From Ruminococcus sp. UBA6407 (GTDB taxonomy: Bacteria > Bacillota > Clostridia > Oscillospirales > Ruminococcaceae): a DNA stretch of 40,114 nucleotides. Shown here in pieces: positions 1 to 8,318 of the stretch (within the stretch, counting starts at the first letter, position 1; every line of letters starts with the position of its first letter). The position numbers and the translations under genes are program-made. The notes below the pieces were generated by a model that did not search any database, was not told the origin of the DNA, and saw nothing but the letters and a program-made list of their open reading frames with translations. The DNA lies in assembly GCA_002438605.1 (NCBI GenBank), contig DJPR01000009.1, positions 26,121 to 66,234 on the forward strand. The letters run 5' to 3'.

Positions 1-41
1 CTTTCAAAAATTCTATGCAATCTGAAGAAAAATATATCTGC

Positions 42-74
42 GTTTCTGCCGCACAAGCTTTGTGCGGTGTTACC
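42..74. repeat. Degenerate copy of the dispersed 33-bp palindromic element
   Basis: The inner arms CCGCACAA and TTGTGCGG (49-56 and 60-67) flank a 3-nt centre, and the right end GGTGTTACC is intact and followed by TTTA. The left outer end is eroded. The length matches the 33-bp copies elsewhere in the window. Confidence 0.6.
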
Positions 75-250
75 TTTAAGATTTAATTGGGCGAGCAATA
101 AGAACTATTCCGTTAGTCACATTTTCCATTTTTTATATTATACAATAGAGAGGTACTACAGTCAAGATAATGTTGGATTTAAGGATTATTTAATAATTGA
201 TATGCTAGAATGTGATTATGCTTCACACTATTGCAGAAAATACAATTTTA

Positions 251-269
251 CAGGCAGAAAATCTGCCTG
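251..269 (+). other. Small hairpin upstream of the ABC transporter operon
   Basis: CAGGCAGA and TCTGCCTG form a perfect 8-bp stem around AAA, followed by a T-rich but interrupted stretch. It could be a weak terminator for something left of the window or a leader hairpin of the downstream operon. Apart from this hairpin and the repeat at 42-74, I see no convincing gene in bases 1-358. No clearly consensus promoter for the downstream operon was found. Confidence 0.35.
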
Positions 270-358
270 TCTGAATTATCTTTCTTAATATATGAAACCT
301 TTGTTCTGAATTTTATGGCAGCAGCGTGAAGTATACAAAAAAGGAAGGGAACAGCAAT

Positions 359-2719
359 ATGTATCTGAGAATACTGAAAAAGGACCTTAAACGAAAAAAG
401 ACAATGAATATAATCCTGCTGATGTTTATTATACTTGCGTCCACTTTTATGGCTGTAAGTGCAAATAATATTCTTACAGTAATTTCAGGAACGGACTATT
501 ACCTTGACAAAGCAGGTATAGGTGACTATATAGCGGTCACACAAGGTGAAAATGGAAACATAGATAATATTCTTGAAAACTGCGGAGTGGATTATTCATG
601 TGAAAACGTTATCTATTCAGACAAAGGAAATGTAAAAGTAAACGGCGGTAAATTTGAATCAGGACGAAACAATATGATTATTCTTATGCCAATGAAAGAA
701 GCAAAACTGACGTACTTTGGCATTGACAATGAACCTATTAAATCACTTAAAAAAGGCGAGCTTTATATTACTGGAGGTTCAAAATCAACCAATGCCCATA
801 TTGGTGATGAAGTCAAAATTGACCATAATGGTTCTACAGCGGAAATGAAAGTTGTCGGAAACTGCAAGGATGCATTGCTTGGTTCTGATTTCATGGGAAA
901 TATTCGTTTTATTATGAATGATGAAGATTACAGGGCATTTGAAAATAATGAACTTCTTAGCACATCTTACTGCGGACGTATTTACTATATAACAACTGAT
1001 GATACAAGTTCTGTTGAAAGTGCACTTCAGGATGCTGAGGGTATGCTTTTAAACTGCGACAGAAGCGTTATAAAGATGTGCTATGTCATGGAAATGATAG
1101 TTGCGGCAATACTGCTTATTTTCAGCGTCTGCCTTATAATAATTGCATTTATTGTTCTGCGGTTCACTATTTCATTTACACTTTCAGATGAACTGCGTGA
1201 AATCGGTGTTATGAAAGCAATCGGAATTTCTGACAGAAAAATCCGAGGATTATATACAGTGAAATATTTTGCACTTTCTGTTATCGGAGCAGTAACAGGA
1301 TTTGCATTCAGTATTCCTTTTGGAAAGCTCATGCTTAATATTGTTTCGGAAAAAATGATGCTTGGCAGCGGTATGGGGATACTGACAAATATCATAAGCT
1401 GTGTGTTGGTAATGGCAATAGTTCTTGCTTTCAGTTATAGCTGCACAAGAAAGGTTAAGAAATCCTCACCGCTTGATGCAATACGCAGCGGACAGACAGG
1501 AGAGCGTTTCAAAAAGAAAAGTCCTCTGCATTTAAGCAAAAGCCGACTTTCACCATGCAGTTTTACAGCACTTAATGATGTACTCAGCAGTCCTAAAAGG
1601 TTTGCAGCTCTTATTGCTACATTTGCTATCAGCCTTTGCCTTGTACTTACTTTGGCAGTAACGGCAGACACGCTTCAAAGTGATACTCTTATTACAGCAT
1701 TCGGTACAACCAAAAGTGACCTTTACTTTGCTAATACTGCAAAGTTTATGGAGTGTATGAGTGAAAATGGCAGAGAAAAATTGATTAATCTGCTTGCAGA
1801 AACAGAGGATATACTTAGCGAAAACGGTATGCCTTCAAAATGTCATGTTGAGGTACAATACAGACTTACAGCAAATTATGGTGATAAAGCAGTTAAGACC
1901 TGTTTTCAGCAGGGAATAGGTGGAGTAGCTTGTGATAAATATGAGTATCTTGAGGGAACACCGCCTCAAAATGCAAATGAAATCGCTGTTACTCCGCAGA
2001 TTTCAAAAAAACTTGGAGCATTAATAGGTGATACTATTACTGTATCAAGCAGTGACGGTGTAAATGATTACATAATAACTGCATATTTTCAGTCACTTAA
2101 TAATCTTGGTGAATGTGTGCGGTTTCATCCTGATGTTATTTTTGACTCTGTTCAAATTGCCGCAGGAATGGAGTTTCAGATAGATTTTACAGATAATCCT
2201 GATGAAAAAACAATTGCTGAAAGAAAAGAGAAGGTACAAAAACTTTTCCCTGATGACAAGGTAAAATATGCAGCAGAATATGTTACAGAATGTACAGGTG
2301 TAGGCGATATTATTATAAACATAAAAAACTTTATTCTTTCAGTTTCACTTGCATTAACCTTACTTGTTGCTATATTGATGGAGCGTTCATTCATTGCTAA
2401 AGAGAAAGCGGAAATTGCTATGCTTAAAGCAGTCGGTTTTTCAAGCAGTGCAGTCATAAAAATACATACATACAGATTCGTAGTTGTTGGCATTATTTCA
2501 TCAATTATTGGAATTATAATTACTTTTCCAATTGTAAAATTGGCTGTAACACCTATTTTCTCAATGATGGGTGCAGGAAAGATTGCTTTTAAAATCAATC
2601 CGATTGAAATATGCCTTATTTATCCGCTGATAGTTCTTGCTGTAACGCTTACGGGTGCGTTTTTGACCTCGCAGTACACAAGAACAATACATTCATCTGA
2701 TACAGCCAATATTGAATAA
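359..2719 (+). CDS. ABC transporter permease, duplicated FtsX/MacB-type
   Basis: This is an integral membrane subunit of about 786 residues. The pattern is two tandem halves: one membrane segment near the N terminus (about residues 15-35), an external domain of about 200 residues, three membrane segments (about 245-370), then the same 1+3 arrangement again (segments near 420 and 680-780). This is the layout of the duplicated FtsX-like permease family. It differs from BceB-type bacitracin permeases, which carry one large external domain. The ATG at 359 is chosen because AAGGAAGGG lies 8 nt upstream; a GTG at 326 has no such site. The gene is followed after 14 nt by its ATPase and then by a two-component system, so it probably exports or detoxifies an envelope-active lipid or peptide sensed by that system. 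The substrate is unknown. Confidence 0.88.
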   Translation: MYLRILKKDLKRKKTMNIILLMFIILASTFMAVSANNILTVISGTDYYLDKAGIGDYIAVTQGENGNIDNILENCGVDYSCENVIYSDKGNVKVNGGKFESGRNNMIILMPMKEAKLTYFGIDNEPIKSLKKGELYITGGSKSTNAHIGDEVKIDHNGSTAEMKVVGNCKDALLGSDFMGNIRFIMNDEDYRAFENNELLSTSYCGRIYYITTDDTSSVESALQDAEGMLLNCDRSVIKMCYVMEMIVAAILLIFSVCLIIIAFIVLRFTISFTLSDELREIGVMKAIGISDRKIRGLYTVKYFALSVIGAVTGFAFSIPFGKLMLNIVSEKMMLGSGMGILTNIISCVLVMAIVLAFSYSCTRKVKKSSPLDAIRSGQTGERFKKKSPLHLSKSRLSPCSFTALNDVLSSPKRFAALIATFAISLCLVLTLAVTADTLQSDTLITAFGTTKSDLYFANTAKFMECMSENGREKLINLLAETEDILSENGMPSKCHVEVQYRLTANYGDKAVKTCFQQGIGGVACDKYEYLEGTPPQNANEIAVTPQISKKLGALIGDTITVSSSDGVNDYIITAYFQSLNNLGECVRFHPDVIFDSVQIAAGMEFQIDFTDNPDEKTIAERKEKVQKLFPDDKVKYAAEYVTECTGVGDIIINIKNFILSVSLALTLLVAILMERSFIAKEKAEIAMLKAVGFSSSAVIKIHTYRFVVVGIISSIIGIIITFPIVKLAVTPIFSMMGAGKIAFKINPIEICLIYPLIVLAVTLTGAFLTSQYTRTIHSSDTANIE

Positions 2720-2733
2720 GAAAGGAAATCACT

Positions 2734-3498
2734 ATGAATATTCTTGAAGTAAATGACCTTTGCAAAACATATATTGTTGACAAAAGGCAGAATAACGTCC
2801 TCAGAAATGTTAATTTTAGCATAAAAAACGGTGAAATGGTTGCAGTTATGGGACCTTCAGGTTCAGGGAAATCCACACTTTTGTATACTGTTTCTGGAAT
2901 GGACAGATTAACTGCCGGAAATGTGATATTTGACGGAAAAAACATTGCTGAAATGAATGAAAAGGAGCTTTCCATACTGCGCCTTGATGATATGGGATTT
3001 ATTTTTCAGCAGATGTATATGCTGAAAAATCTTACAGTGCTTGATAATATTATACTTCCTGCCTGCCAGTCAAAAAAGAATAGCGAAAACCGCAGTCAGA
3101 CTGTTCAGCGTGCTCAGAGCCTTATGCGTAAGCTTGGCATTATTGATATTGCCGATAACGATATAAACGAGGTTTCGGGCGGTCAGCTGCAAAGGGCTTG
3201 TATATGCCGCAGTATGATTAACAATCCGAAAATGATTTTTGCAGATGAACCAACAGGTGCATTGAACCGCACATCTTCCGATGAAGTCATGGAGGAGCTT
3301 ACAAAGCTTAATAATGAGGGAACAACTATTATGCTTGTAACTCACGATGTAAAAGTTGCGGCAAAATGTACAAGAGTGCTTTTTATAGTTGACGGCAACA
3401 TAAAAGGTGAGTATAATTTAAACAGGTACGAAAATGTCTCTCAGATGAGGGAGCGTGAACGTGCATTAAATAATTGGCTGCTTGAGTTAGGGTGGTAA
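2734..3498 (+). CDS. ABC transporter ATP-binding protein, MacB/LolD-like
   Basis: This is a 254-residue nucleotide-binding subunit. Walker A is GPSGSGKST at residues 40-48, the signature is VSGGQLQRA near residue 150, Walker B with the catalytic Glu is FADEPTGAL, and the H-loop is VTHDVK. Its size and motifs fit the small ATPases that pair with FtsX-type permeases and act by mechanotransmission at the inner membrane. AAGGAAA precedes the ATG. It sits 14 nt behind the permease and 1 nt ahead of the response regulator, so the four genes are almost certainly co-transcribed. Confidence 0.93.
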   Translation: MNILEVNDLCKTYIVDKRQNNVLRNVNFSIKNGEMVAVMGPSGSGKSTLLYTVSGMDRLTAGNVIFDGKNIAEMNEKELSILRLDDMGFIFQQMYMLKNLTVLDNIILPACQSKKNSENRSQTVQRAQSLMRKLGIIDIADNDINEVSGGQLQRACICRSMINNPKMIFADEPTGALNRTSSDEVMEELTKLNNEGTTIMLVTHDVKVAAKCTRVLFIVDGNIKGEYNLNRYENVSQMRERERALNNWLLELGW

Positions 3499-3499
3499 T

Positions 3500-4168
3500 A
3501 TGACAGATATTCTGATTGTTGAGGATAATAAAGAGCTTGCAGATTTGCTGTGTGATTTTCTTCGTGGGGAAAATTATACGGTATCTGTGGCTGAAACAGG
3601 GGAAAAAGCCTTGTCACTGTATGAAAAATACGGTGCAAGGCTTATTGTGCTTGATATAATGCTTCCGGGGATTGACGGCTTTGCAGTATGCAGAAAAATT
3701 CGTGAGGAGAGCACTACTCCTATACTTATCGTAAGTGCTAAAACTGAAAAAGAGGACAAAATAAACGGACTTATTCTTGGTGCTGACGATTATATTGAAA
3801 AGCCATACGATATTGACATCATGCTTGTAAAAATTGCAGGGATTTTCAAGCGGAGATATGCAGTTGATGAGCTTATATGCGGTGATATACGCATAAACAA
3901 GGTAAGCTGTGAGGTTTATAAAGAAGATAACAGAATTGAAATGACTGCAAAGGAATTTGAACTGCTGCTGCTACTTATTGAGAACAAGGGCAGAGTTTTG
4001 ACAAAGGAATATATTTTTAATCAGATTTGGGGGAGCGACAGTTTCTCCGAACAGCAAACCCTGACGGTGCATATAAAGTGGCTGCGTCAGAAAATAGAGG
4101 ATAACCCCAAAGCTCCGAAACGAATTTTAACGGTATGGGGAGTTGGATATAAATATGAAAGCGTATAA
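3500..4168 (+). CDS. OmpR/PhoB-family response regulator
   Basis: This 222-residue protein has an N-terminal receiver domain with the phospho-acceptor Asp52 in VLDIMLPG, an N-terminal acidic pair in IVEDN, and the conserved Lys in YIEKPYD. A C-terminal winged-helix DNA-binding domain follows (about residues 125-222, ending WGVGYKYE). The 3' end overlaps the kinase start by 14 nt, indicating translational coupling. By context it should control the adjacent ABC transporter, possibly through a promoter upstream of 359; the target site was not identified. Confidence 0.94.
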   Translation: MTDILIVEDNKELADLLCDFLRGENYTVSVAETGEKALSLYEKYGARLIVLDIMLPGIDGFAVCRKIREESTTPILIVSAKTEKEDKINGLILGADDYIEKPYDIDIMLVKIAGIFKRRYAVDELICGDIRINKVSCEVYKEDNRIEMTAKEFELLLLLIENKGRVLTKEYIFNQIWGSDSFSEQQTLTVHIKWLRQKIEDNPKAPKRILTVWGVGYKYESV

Positions 4169-5378
4169 CAGAATTTTCCTTGCAGTAATCGCAGCTATGA
4201 TCATATTGTTTTCAGTTGCAGATGCAGTTCTGCTGACAGATAAATGTGACAGCGGCAGGCCATACCTTGTTGAAGTCAGCCGACTTGTGCATAAAATTGA
4301 AAGCAATGCAGAGATTCCTGATGTTGCAAATTGCAAATATGTAACAGGAATTGCTGAATATGATGATGAGTTTTATTATTCGGACAGTGATTATGTTATC
4401 CGTAATATAGGCGGTAAACTTTACAGATTTGACTACCGAACAGTCAAGAATAATAAAATCAAACTCATACTTATGGTAAATATTATTCTTGGAGTTATGT
4501 CGGCTGTTATAATCGGGGTTATGCTTTACATAAGGCATAAAATACTTTGTCCTTTTGAAAAGCTTACAAATATTCCGTATGAGCTTTCAAAAGGAAATCT
4601 TACTGCTCCGGTAAGAGAAACCAAAAATCGCTTTTTCGGACGCTTTATATGGGGCATTGATATGCTCAGGGAAAACATGGAACATCAGAAAGAAAATGAG
4701 CTTAATCTTCAAAGGGATAAAAAAATGCTGCTGCTTTCTCTTTCACATGATATAAAAACACCTCTTTCTGCAATAAAGCTTTATTCCAAAGCACTTTCAA
4801 AGGGGTTGTATGCAAACAAGGAAAAACAGATTGAAATTGCAGAGAGCATTAATGCAAAAGCAGATGAAATTGAATCATACGTTTGTCAGATAATAACAGC
4901 ATCAAGAGAGGAATTTCTAAGCCTTGATGTGAAGAACGGTGAGTTTTATCTGTCAGAGCTTGTTGTGAAAATAAAAAGCTACTATGCTCAAAAGCTTGAA
5001 CTCATAAGGACAAAATTTTGCATGGGTGATTATAGTGACTGCCTGATTAACGGTGACTTTGACAGAAGTATTGAGGTCATACAGAATATAATTGAAAATG
5101 CTGTAAAATATGGTGACGGAAAATCTATAAGTGTTGATTTTACAGAGGAGGACGGCTGTATTCTTATTACGGTAAGCAACAGCGGCTGTACTCTTGAGGA
5201 TACTGACCTGCCGCATATTTTTGAAAGCTTTTGGCGTGGGGCTAATGCTGAAAAAGAGAAGGGAAGCGGTCTTGGACTTTATATCTGCCGTCAGCTCATG
5301 CATAAGATGAATGGTGAGATTTTTGCTGAAATAAAAAGCGAAACTATGTATGTTACAGCTGTATTTGTAAAGGCGTAA
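4155..5378 (+). CDS. Sensor histidine kinase of the ABC-transporter-linked two-component system
   Basis: This membrane kinase has about 407 residues. TM1 lies at about residues 7-25, a short external sensor of about 75 residues follows, TM2 is at about 103-126, and a HAMP-like linker comes next. The DHp H-box is LSLSHDIKTPL with phospho-acceptor His198. The ATPase domain shows the N-box NIIENAVKYG and the G-box GSGLGLYICRQLM. The ATG at 4155 is preferred over an in-frame TTG at 4143 because it gives the usual overlap with the regulator's stop codon. The external domain is larger than in the BceS/GraS class, so the protein may sense its ligand directly. Confidence 0.92.
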   Translation: MKAYNRIFLAVIAAMIILFSVADAVLLTDKCDSGRPYLVEVSRLVHKIESNAEIPDVANCKYVTGIAEYDDEFYYSDSDYVIRNIGGKLYRFDYRTVKNNKIKLILMVNIILGVMSAVIIGVMLYIRHKILCPFEKLTNIPYELSKGNLTAPVRETKNRFFGRFIWGIDMLRENMEHQKENELNLQRDKKMLLLSLSHDIKTPLSAIKLYSKALSKGLYANKEKQIEIAESINAKADEIESYVCQIITASREEFLSLDVKNGEFYLSELVVKIKSYYAQKLELIRTKFCMGDYSDCLINGDFDRSIEVIQNIIENAVKYGDGKSISVDFTEEDGCILITVSNSGCTLEDTDLPHIFESFWRGANAEKEKGSGLGLYICRQLMHKMNGEIFAEIKSETMYVTAVFVKA

Positions 5379-5383
5379 TACAT

Positions 5384-5416
5384 GGCAGTGCCGTGCAATA
5401 TTTGTGAAGTATTACC
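5384..5416. repeat. Degenerate copy of the 33-bp palindromic element between convergent genes
   Basis: The stretch starts GGCAGTGCCGTGCAA and ends ATTACC. It is exactly 33 nt and aligns end to end with the intact copies at 8081 and 17511 with several substitutions. It fills the gap between the histidine kinase and the convergent HxlR gene and contains the HxlR stop codon. Confidence 0.5.
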
Positions 5417-5786
5417 TATAATTGCATTTTCTGCATTGTATCATTGTATGGTCGCTGTATTCTTTGTAAAAAGCTCCTGACCACTTACAGATGCTTTGCA
5501 ATATGGGAACAACGGACAATCCTTTTTCCGATAGTGAATATTCAACACGTGGCGGTATTTCATCAAATGATTTTCTGATAATTATTTCACTTGAAATAAG
5601 CTCCTTTAGCGAGGCGGCAAGAACTGCATCTGTTATATTTCCGATTTCTTTTCTCAGTTCGCTGTAACGCAGAACTTTTTTTGCAGCGAGAACGCATATT
5701 ATCCTTGAATTCCACTTTCTGCCGAATATATCAAGTCCATATTCCAATGGACAGCGTATATCTCTTTCTAATTTTCGTTGATACAT
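5412..5786 (-). CDS. HxlR-family winged-helix transcriptional regulator
   Basis: This 124-residue regulator has the family hallmarks: the N-terminal RCPLEYGLDIFGRKW segment with the conserved Cys11, then a winged helix with LRYSELRKEIGNIT and a PPRVEYSLSEKG wing. HxlR proteins often respond to electrophiles or redox changes through that Cys. GGAG precedes the ATG, and a sigma-A-like promoter lies at 5893-5921. No obvious target sits beside it apart from its own gene and the divergent xylanase. The last codons and the stop lie in or next to a degenerate repeat element, so the C-terminal tail may have been reset by the insertion. Confidence 0.9.
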   Translation of the reverse strand: MYQRKLERDIRCPLEYGLDIFGRKWNSRIICVLAAKKVLRYSELRKEIGNITDAVLAASLKELISSEIIIRKSFDEIPPRVEYSLSEKGLSVVPILQSICKWSGAFYKEYSDHTMIQCRKCNYR

Positions 5787-5892
5787 AAAATCATCTCCTG
5801 CTTGTGAAAAAAGTACGGTACAAGAAACGTCTGACCGGCTTTGGTTTGTAATCTTTCATTTTCACTTTCTGTATGGTGTTTCGTATACACTT

Positions 5893-5921
5893 ATTATATC
5901 TTATAGGTTTATAATTTTCAA
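5893..5921 (-). promoter_or_regulatory. Sigma-A-type promoter of the HxlR gene
   Basis: On the minus strand, TTGAAA (5921-5916) and TATAAT (5898-5893) are separated by 17 nt. This leaves a leader of about 100 nt before the HxlR start. Confidence 0.65.
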
Positions 5922-5963
5922 GTTACTAATAAATTTCTTAGTTAATTTGAATTGTATTGTGTA

Positions 5964-5992
5964 TTGACATGCAAACAAATATATGATATAAT
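5964..5992 (+). promoter_or_regulatory. Consensus sigma-A promoter of the GH30 xylanase
   Basis: TTGACA (5964-5969) and TATAAT (5987-5992) are separated by 17 nt, a perfect consensus. Transcription should start near 6000, leaving a leader of about 70 nt that contains the palindrome at 6031. Confidence 0.8.
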
Positions 5993-6030
5993 AAACAAAA
6001 GTACATTAATTGTGCTTAGCTTTTTTGTAA

Positions 6031-6052
6031 GAAATAACACCGGTGTTGTTTC
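6031..6052. promoter_or_regulatory. 22-bp near-perfect palindrome in the xylanase leader (operator candidate)
   Basis: The core AACACCGGTGTT is a perfect 12-bp palindrome. It extends to GAAA...TTTC with one mismatched pair. There is no loop, so a protein-binding operator is more likely than an RNA hairpin. It lies between the expected transcription start and the GGAGGG ribosome binding site, a roadblock position for a repressor. Confidence 0.45.
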
Positions 6053-6072
6053 AAAATGGAGGGAATTTTAAA

Positions 6073-8070
6073 ATGCAAATCAAAAAACTGGCTGCTTCTA
6101 TTCTAAGCTGTACAATGACAGCGGCGCTTCTTGCCACAGGAATATCTCCTGCACCGATTTCAATGAAATCAAGTGCGGCATCTTCCGAATGCGTCATTGA
6201 TACAACAACAGAATACCAGACTATCCGAGGCTTCGGCGGTATCAATCACCCTGAATGGATAGGCGACCTGACTGAATCTCAAAGACAAACCGCATTTGGC
6301 AATGGTGATAATGAGCTTGGATTCAGCATTCTCAGACTGTTTGTAAACGATGACAGAACACAGTGGTCAAAGGCAGTTGCAACTGCAAAGGCTGCTCAGG
6401 AAAAAGGGGCTTTAATTTTTGCAAGTCCATGGAATCCGCCTTCAAGTATGACGGAAATGTTTGATCGTGACGGCAATTCTTCCAACGGAAATGAAGCCAA
6501 AAGACTTCGCCACGATAAATATGCGGAATATGCAGAGCATCTTAATGATTTCGTTAAGTTTATGAAGGAAAATGGCGTTGATGTTTATGCGATTTCCATT
6601 CAGAATGAGCCTGACTACGGTTCAGAATGGACTTGGTGGACTTCTGATGAATGTCTTGATTTTCTTGAAAATTATGCTGATAAAATAGACTGCCGCATTA
6701 TTTCACCTGAAACTTTCCAATATAACAAAGAATACTATAATAAAATATTGAACAGTGAAAAAGCATTTTCTAATGTTGATATATTCGCAACACATTTTTA
6801 TGGTGTGGCACGTTCAAGCATGGACTTTCCTGCTTTGGAAAAGTGCGGAAAAGAAATATGGATGACAGAGGTTTATGTTCCGAACAGTGACCAGAATTCT
6901 GCTGACAGATGGCCTGAGGCACTTCAGGTATCAGAAAATATCCATAACGGACTTGCAGTCGGAAATATGAGTGCTTATGTATGGTGGTATATCCGCCGTC
7001 ACTACGGCCCGATGAAAGATGACGGAACTATAAGCAAGCGTGGTTACTGTATGGCACAGTATTCAAAATATGTACGTCCCGGTGATGTGAGAATTGCCGC
7101 AACAGAAAAGCCTGACGAATCTGTTTATGTTTCAGCTTACAAAAATGACAATAATCAGGTTACTGTTGTAGCAGTCAATATGGGTACAACTGATGTAACA
7201 CAGGACTTTACGGTTGGAAGCGGTGAAACAATCACTGATATTGACAGCTACAGAACATCTAAAGATGAAAACCTCGCATTTACTGATATTACTGATTTTT
7301 CAGGAAGTGATTATTCTGTAAATCTTCCCGGAGAAAGTGTTTCAACTTTTGTAATATCCATTGAAGGTGAGGGTAAGCCTGTTGTGCCAAAAGAGCCTGA
7401 AACAGATGAGGACGGATATTATTTCCACGATACATTTGAAAATGATACATGTGGTTGGAAAGGCAGGGGTGCTGCTTCTGTTGATACAGTAAACTGGACT
7501 TCATATAAGGATAGTCAGGCACTTAATGTTACAGCAAGAACTTCCAAATGGCATGGCACATACAAGGAACTTAACAGTGAAGTTTTCAAAGCAGGAAAAT
7601 CATATAGTTTCAGTGTGGCTGTCCGAGTTCCTGAAAATGTATCAGATGATGTTATATCTCTCACGCTCCAGTACAATGATGCTGAGGGAGTTACACAGTA
7701 TCCGAGCATTGTTTCTGCGGACGCAGAAGCAGGAAAATACGTTGTACTTTCAACAGACAGCTTTACAATTCCTGAAGATGCAAGCGGCTTGCAAATCTAT
7801 GTTGAAACATATAACACTACAACAGATTTTTCAATTGATGAAGCAATAGGTGCTCCTGCAGGAGCTTTCAGCGGCGACAGTGCAGAAACAGCGGGTGATG
7901 TCAATAATGACGGAAAATTTGATGTTGCTGACGTTGTTTTAATGCAGAGATATCTGCTTAATGACCCTGATGCTAAGCTTGCAAATTGGAAGTCAGGAGA
8001 TTTATCTAAGGATAATCTGCTTGATGTATCTGATTTGTCTTTGATGAAACAGATGCTTATTAAGAAATGA
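6073..8070 (+). CDS. Secreted GH30 (subfamily 8-like) glucuronoxylanase with CBM22 and type I dockerin
   Basis: This 665-residue endo-xylanase is predicted to be exported and docked on a cellulosome-type scaffold. A signal peptide occupies about residues 1-36 (positive start, hydrophobic core, cleavage near SSAAS). The GH30 catalytic domain spans about 40-430, with acid/base Glu179 in SIQNEPDY and nucleophile Glu266 in WMTEVY; these contexts match the XynC-type enzymes that cut glucuronoxylan. A CBM22-like module (about 445-595) is followed by a dockerin (about 605-665) with two calcium-binding repeats, DVNNDGKFDVADVV and DLSKDNLLDVSDLS. The ATG at 6073 has GGAGGG upstream. It is transcribed alone, from the promoter at 5964. 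The dockerin points to Ruminococcus. Confidence 0.93.
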   Translation: MQIKKLAASILSCTMTAALLATGISPAPISMKSSAASSECVIDTTTEYQTIRGFGGINHPEWIGDLTESQRQTAFGNGDNELGFSILRLFVNDDRTQWSKAVATAKAAQEKGALIFASPWNPPSSMTEMFDRDGNSSNGNEAKRLRHDKYAEYAEHLNDFVKFMKENGVDVYAISIQNEPDYGSEWTWWTSDECLDFLENYADKIDCRIISPETFQYNKEYYNKILNSEKAFSNVDIFATHFYGVARSSMDFPALEKCGKEIWMTEVYVPNSDQNSADRWPEALQVSENIHNGLAVGNMSAYVWWYIRRHYGPMKDDGTISKRGYCMAQYSKYVRPGDVRIAATEKPDESVYVSAYKNDNNQVTVVAVNMGTTDVTQDFTVGSGETITDIDSYRTSKDENLAFTDITDFSGSDYSVNLPGESVSTFVISIEGEGKPVVPKEPETDEDGYYFHDTFENDTCGWKGRGAASVDTVNWTSYKDSQALNVTARTSKWHGTYKELNSEVFKAGKSYSFSVAVRVPENVSDDVISLTLQYNDAEGVTQYPSIVSADAEAGKYVVLSTDSFTIPEDASGLQIYVETYNTTTDFSIDEAIGAPAGAFSGDSAETAGDVNNDGKFDVADVVLMQRYLLNDPDAKLANWKSGDLSKDNLLDVSDLSLMKQMLIKK

Positions 8071-8080
8071 TTCTTGTAAA

Positions 8081-8113
8081 GGCAATACCGCACAAGCTTT
8101 GTGCGGTGTTGTC
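8081..8113. repeat. 33-bp palindromic element flanked by TAAA direct repeats
   Basis: The element runs from GGCAATACCGCACAA to TTGTGCGGTGTTGTC, 33 bp in all, and is nearly self-complementary. TAAA occurs immediately on both sides (8077-8080 and 8114-8117), as expected for a 4-bp target duplication. It lies 10 nt after the xylanase stop codon and would form a strong hairpin in the transcript. Confidence 0.75.
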
Positions 8114-8163
8114 TAAATTATTTTAAAGCATGTTTTATGGAAACATACTATAATAGAATGAAA

Positions 8164-8209
8164 ATGACCGTATCAGCAGTTTGCTTGCTGATACGGTCAT
8201 ATATTTTTT
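8164..8209 (+). terminator. Strong rho-independent terminator after the xylanase
   Basis: A perfect 15-bp stem (ATGACCGTATCAGCA and its complement, 8164-8178 and 8186-8200) closes a 7-nt loop and is followed by ATATTTTTT. It should end xylanase transcription before the recombinase gene. Confidence 0.88.
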
Positions 8210-8318
8210 ACATTTATAGCATTGCTATACTACAGATATATCCTGAATGCTTTAACAATATACTGTATTATCATCTGTCAAGGCATATTTATAAGCTAAG
8301 ACAACACGGAGTGATATA

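Noticed and set aside
67..288. A 73-codon open frame at the left end
   Set aside because: It starts inside a degenerate repeat element, has no ribosome binding site, runs through a perfect hairpin at 251-269 and shows no family resemblance.
359..5378. A BceAB/BceRS-type bacitracin resistance module
   Set aside because: The permease has two 1+3 membrane halves with two external domains and the kinase has a sizeable external sensor, unlike the Bce class. The substrate is left open.
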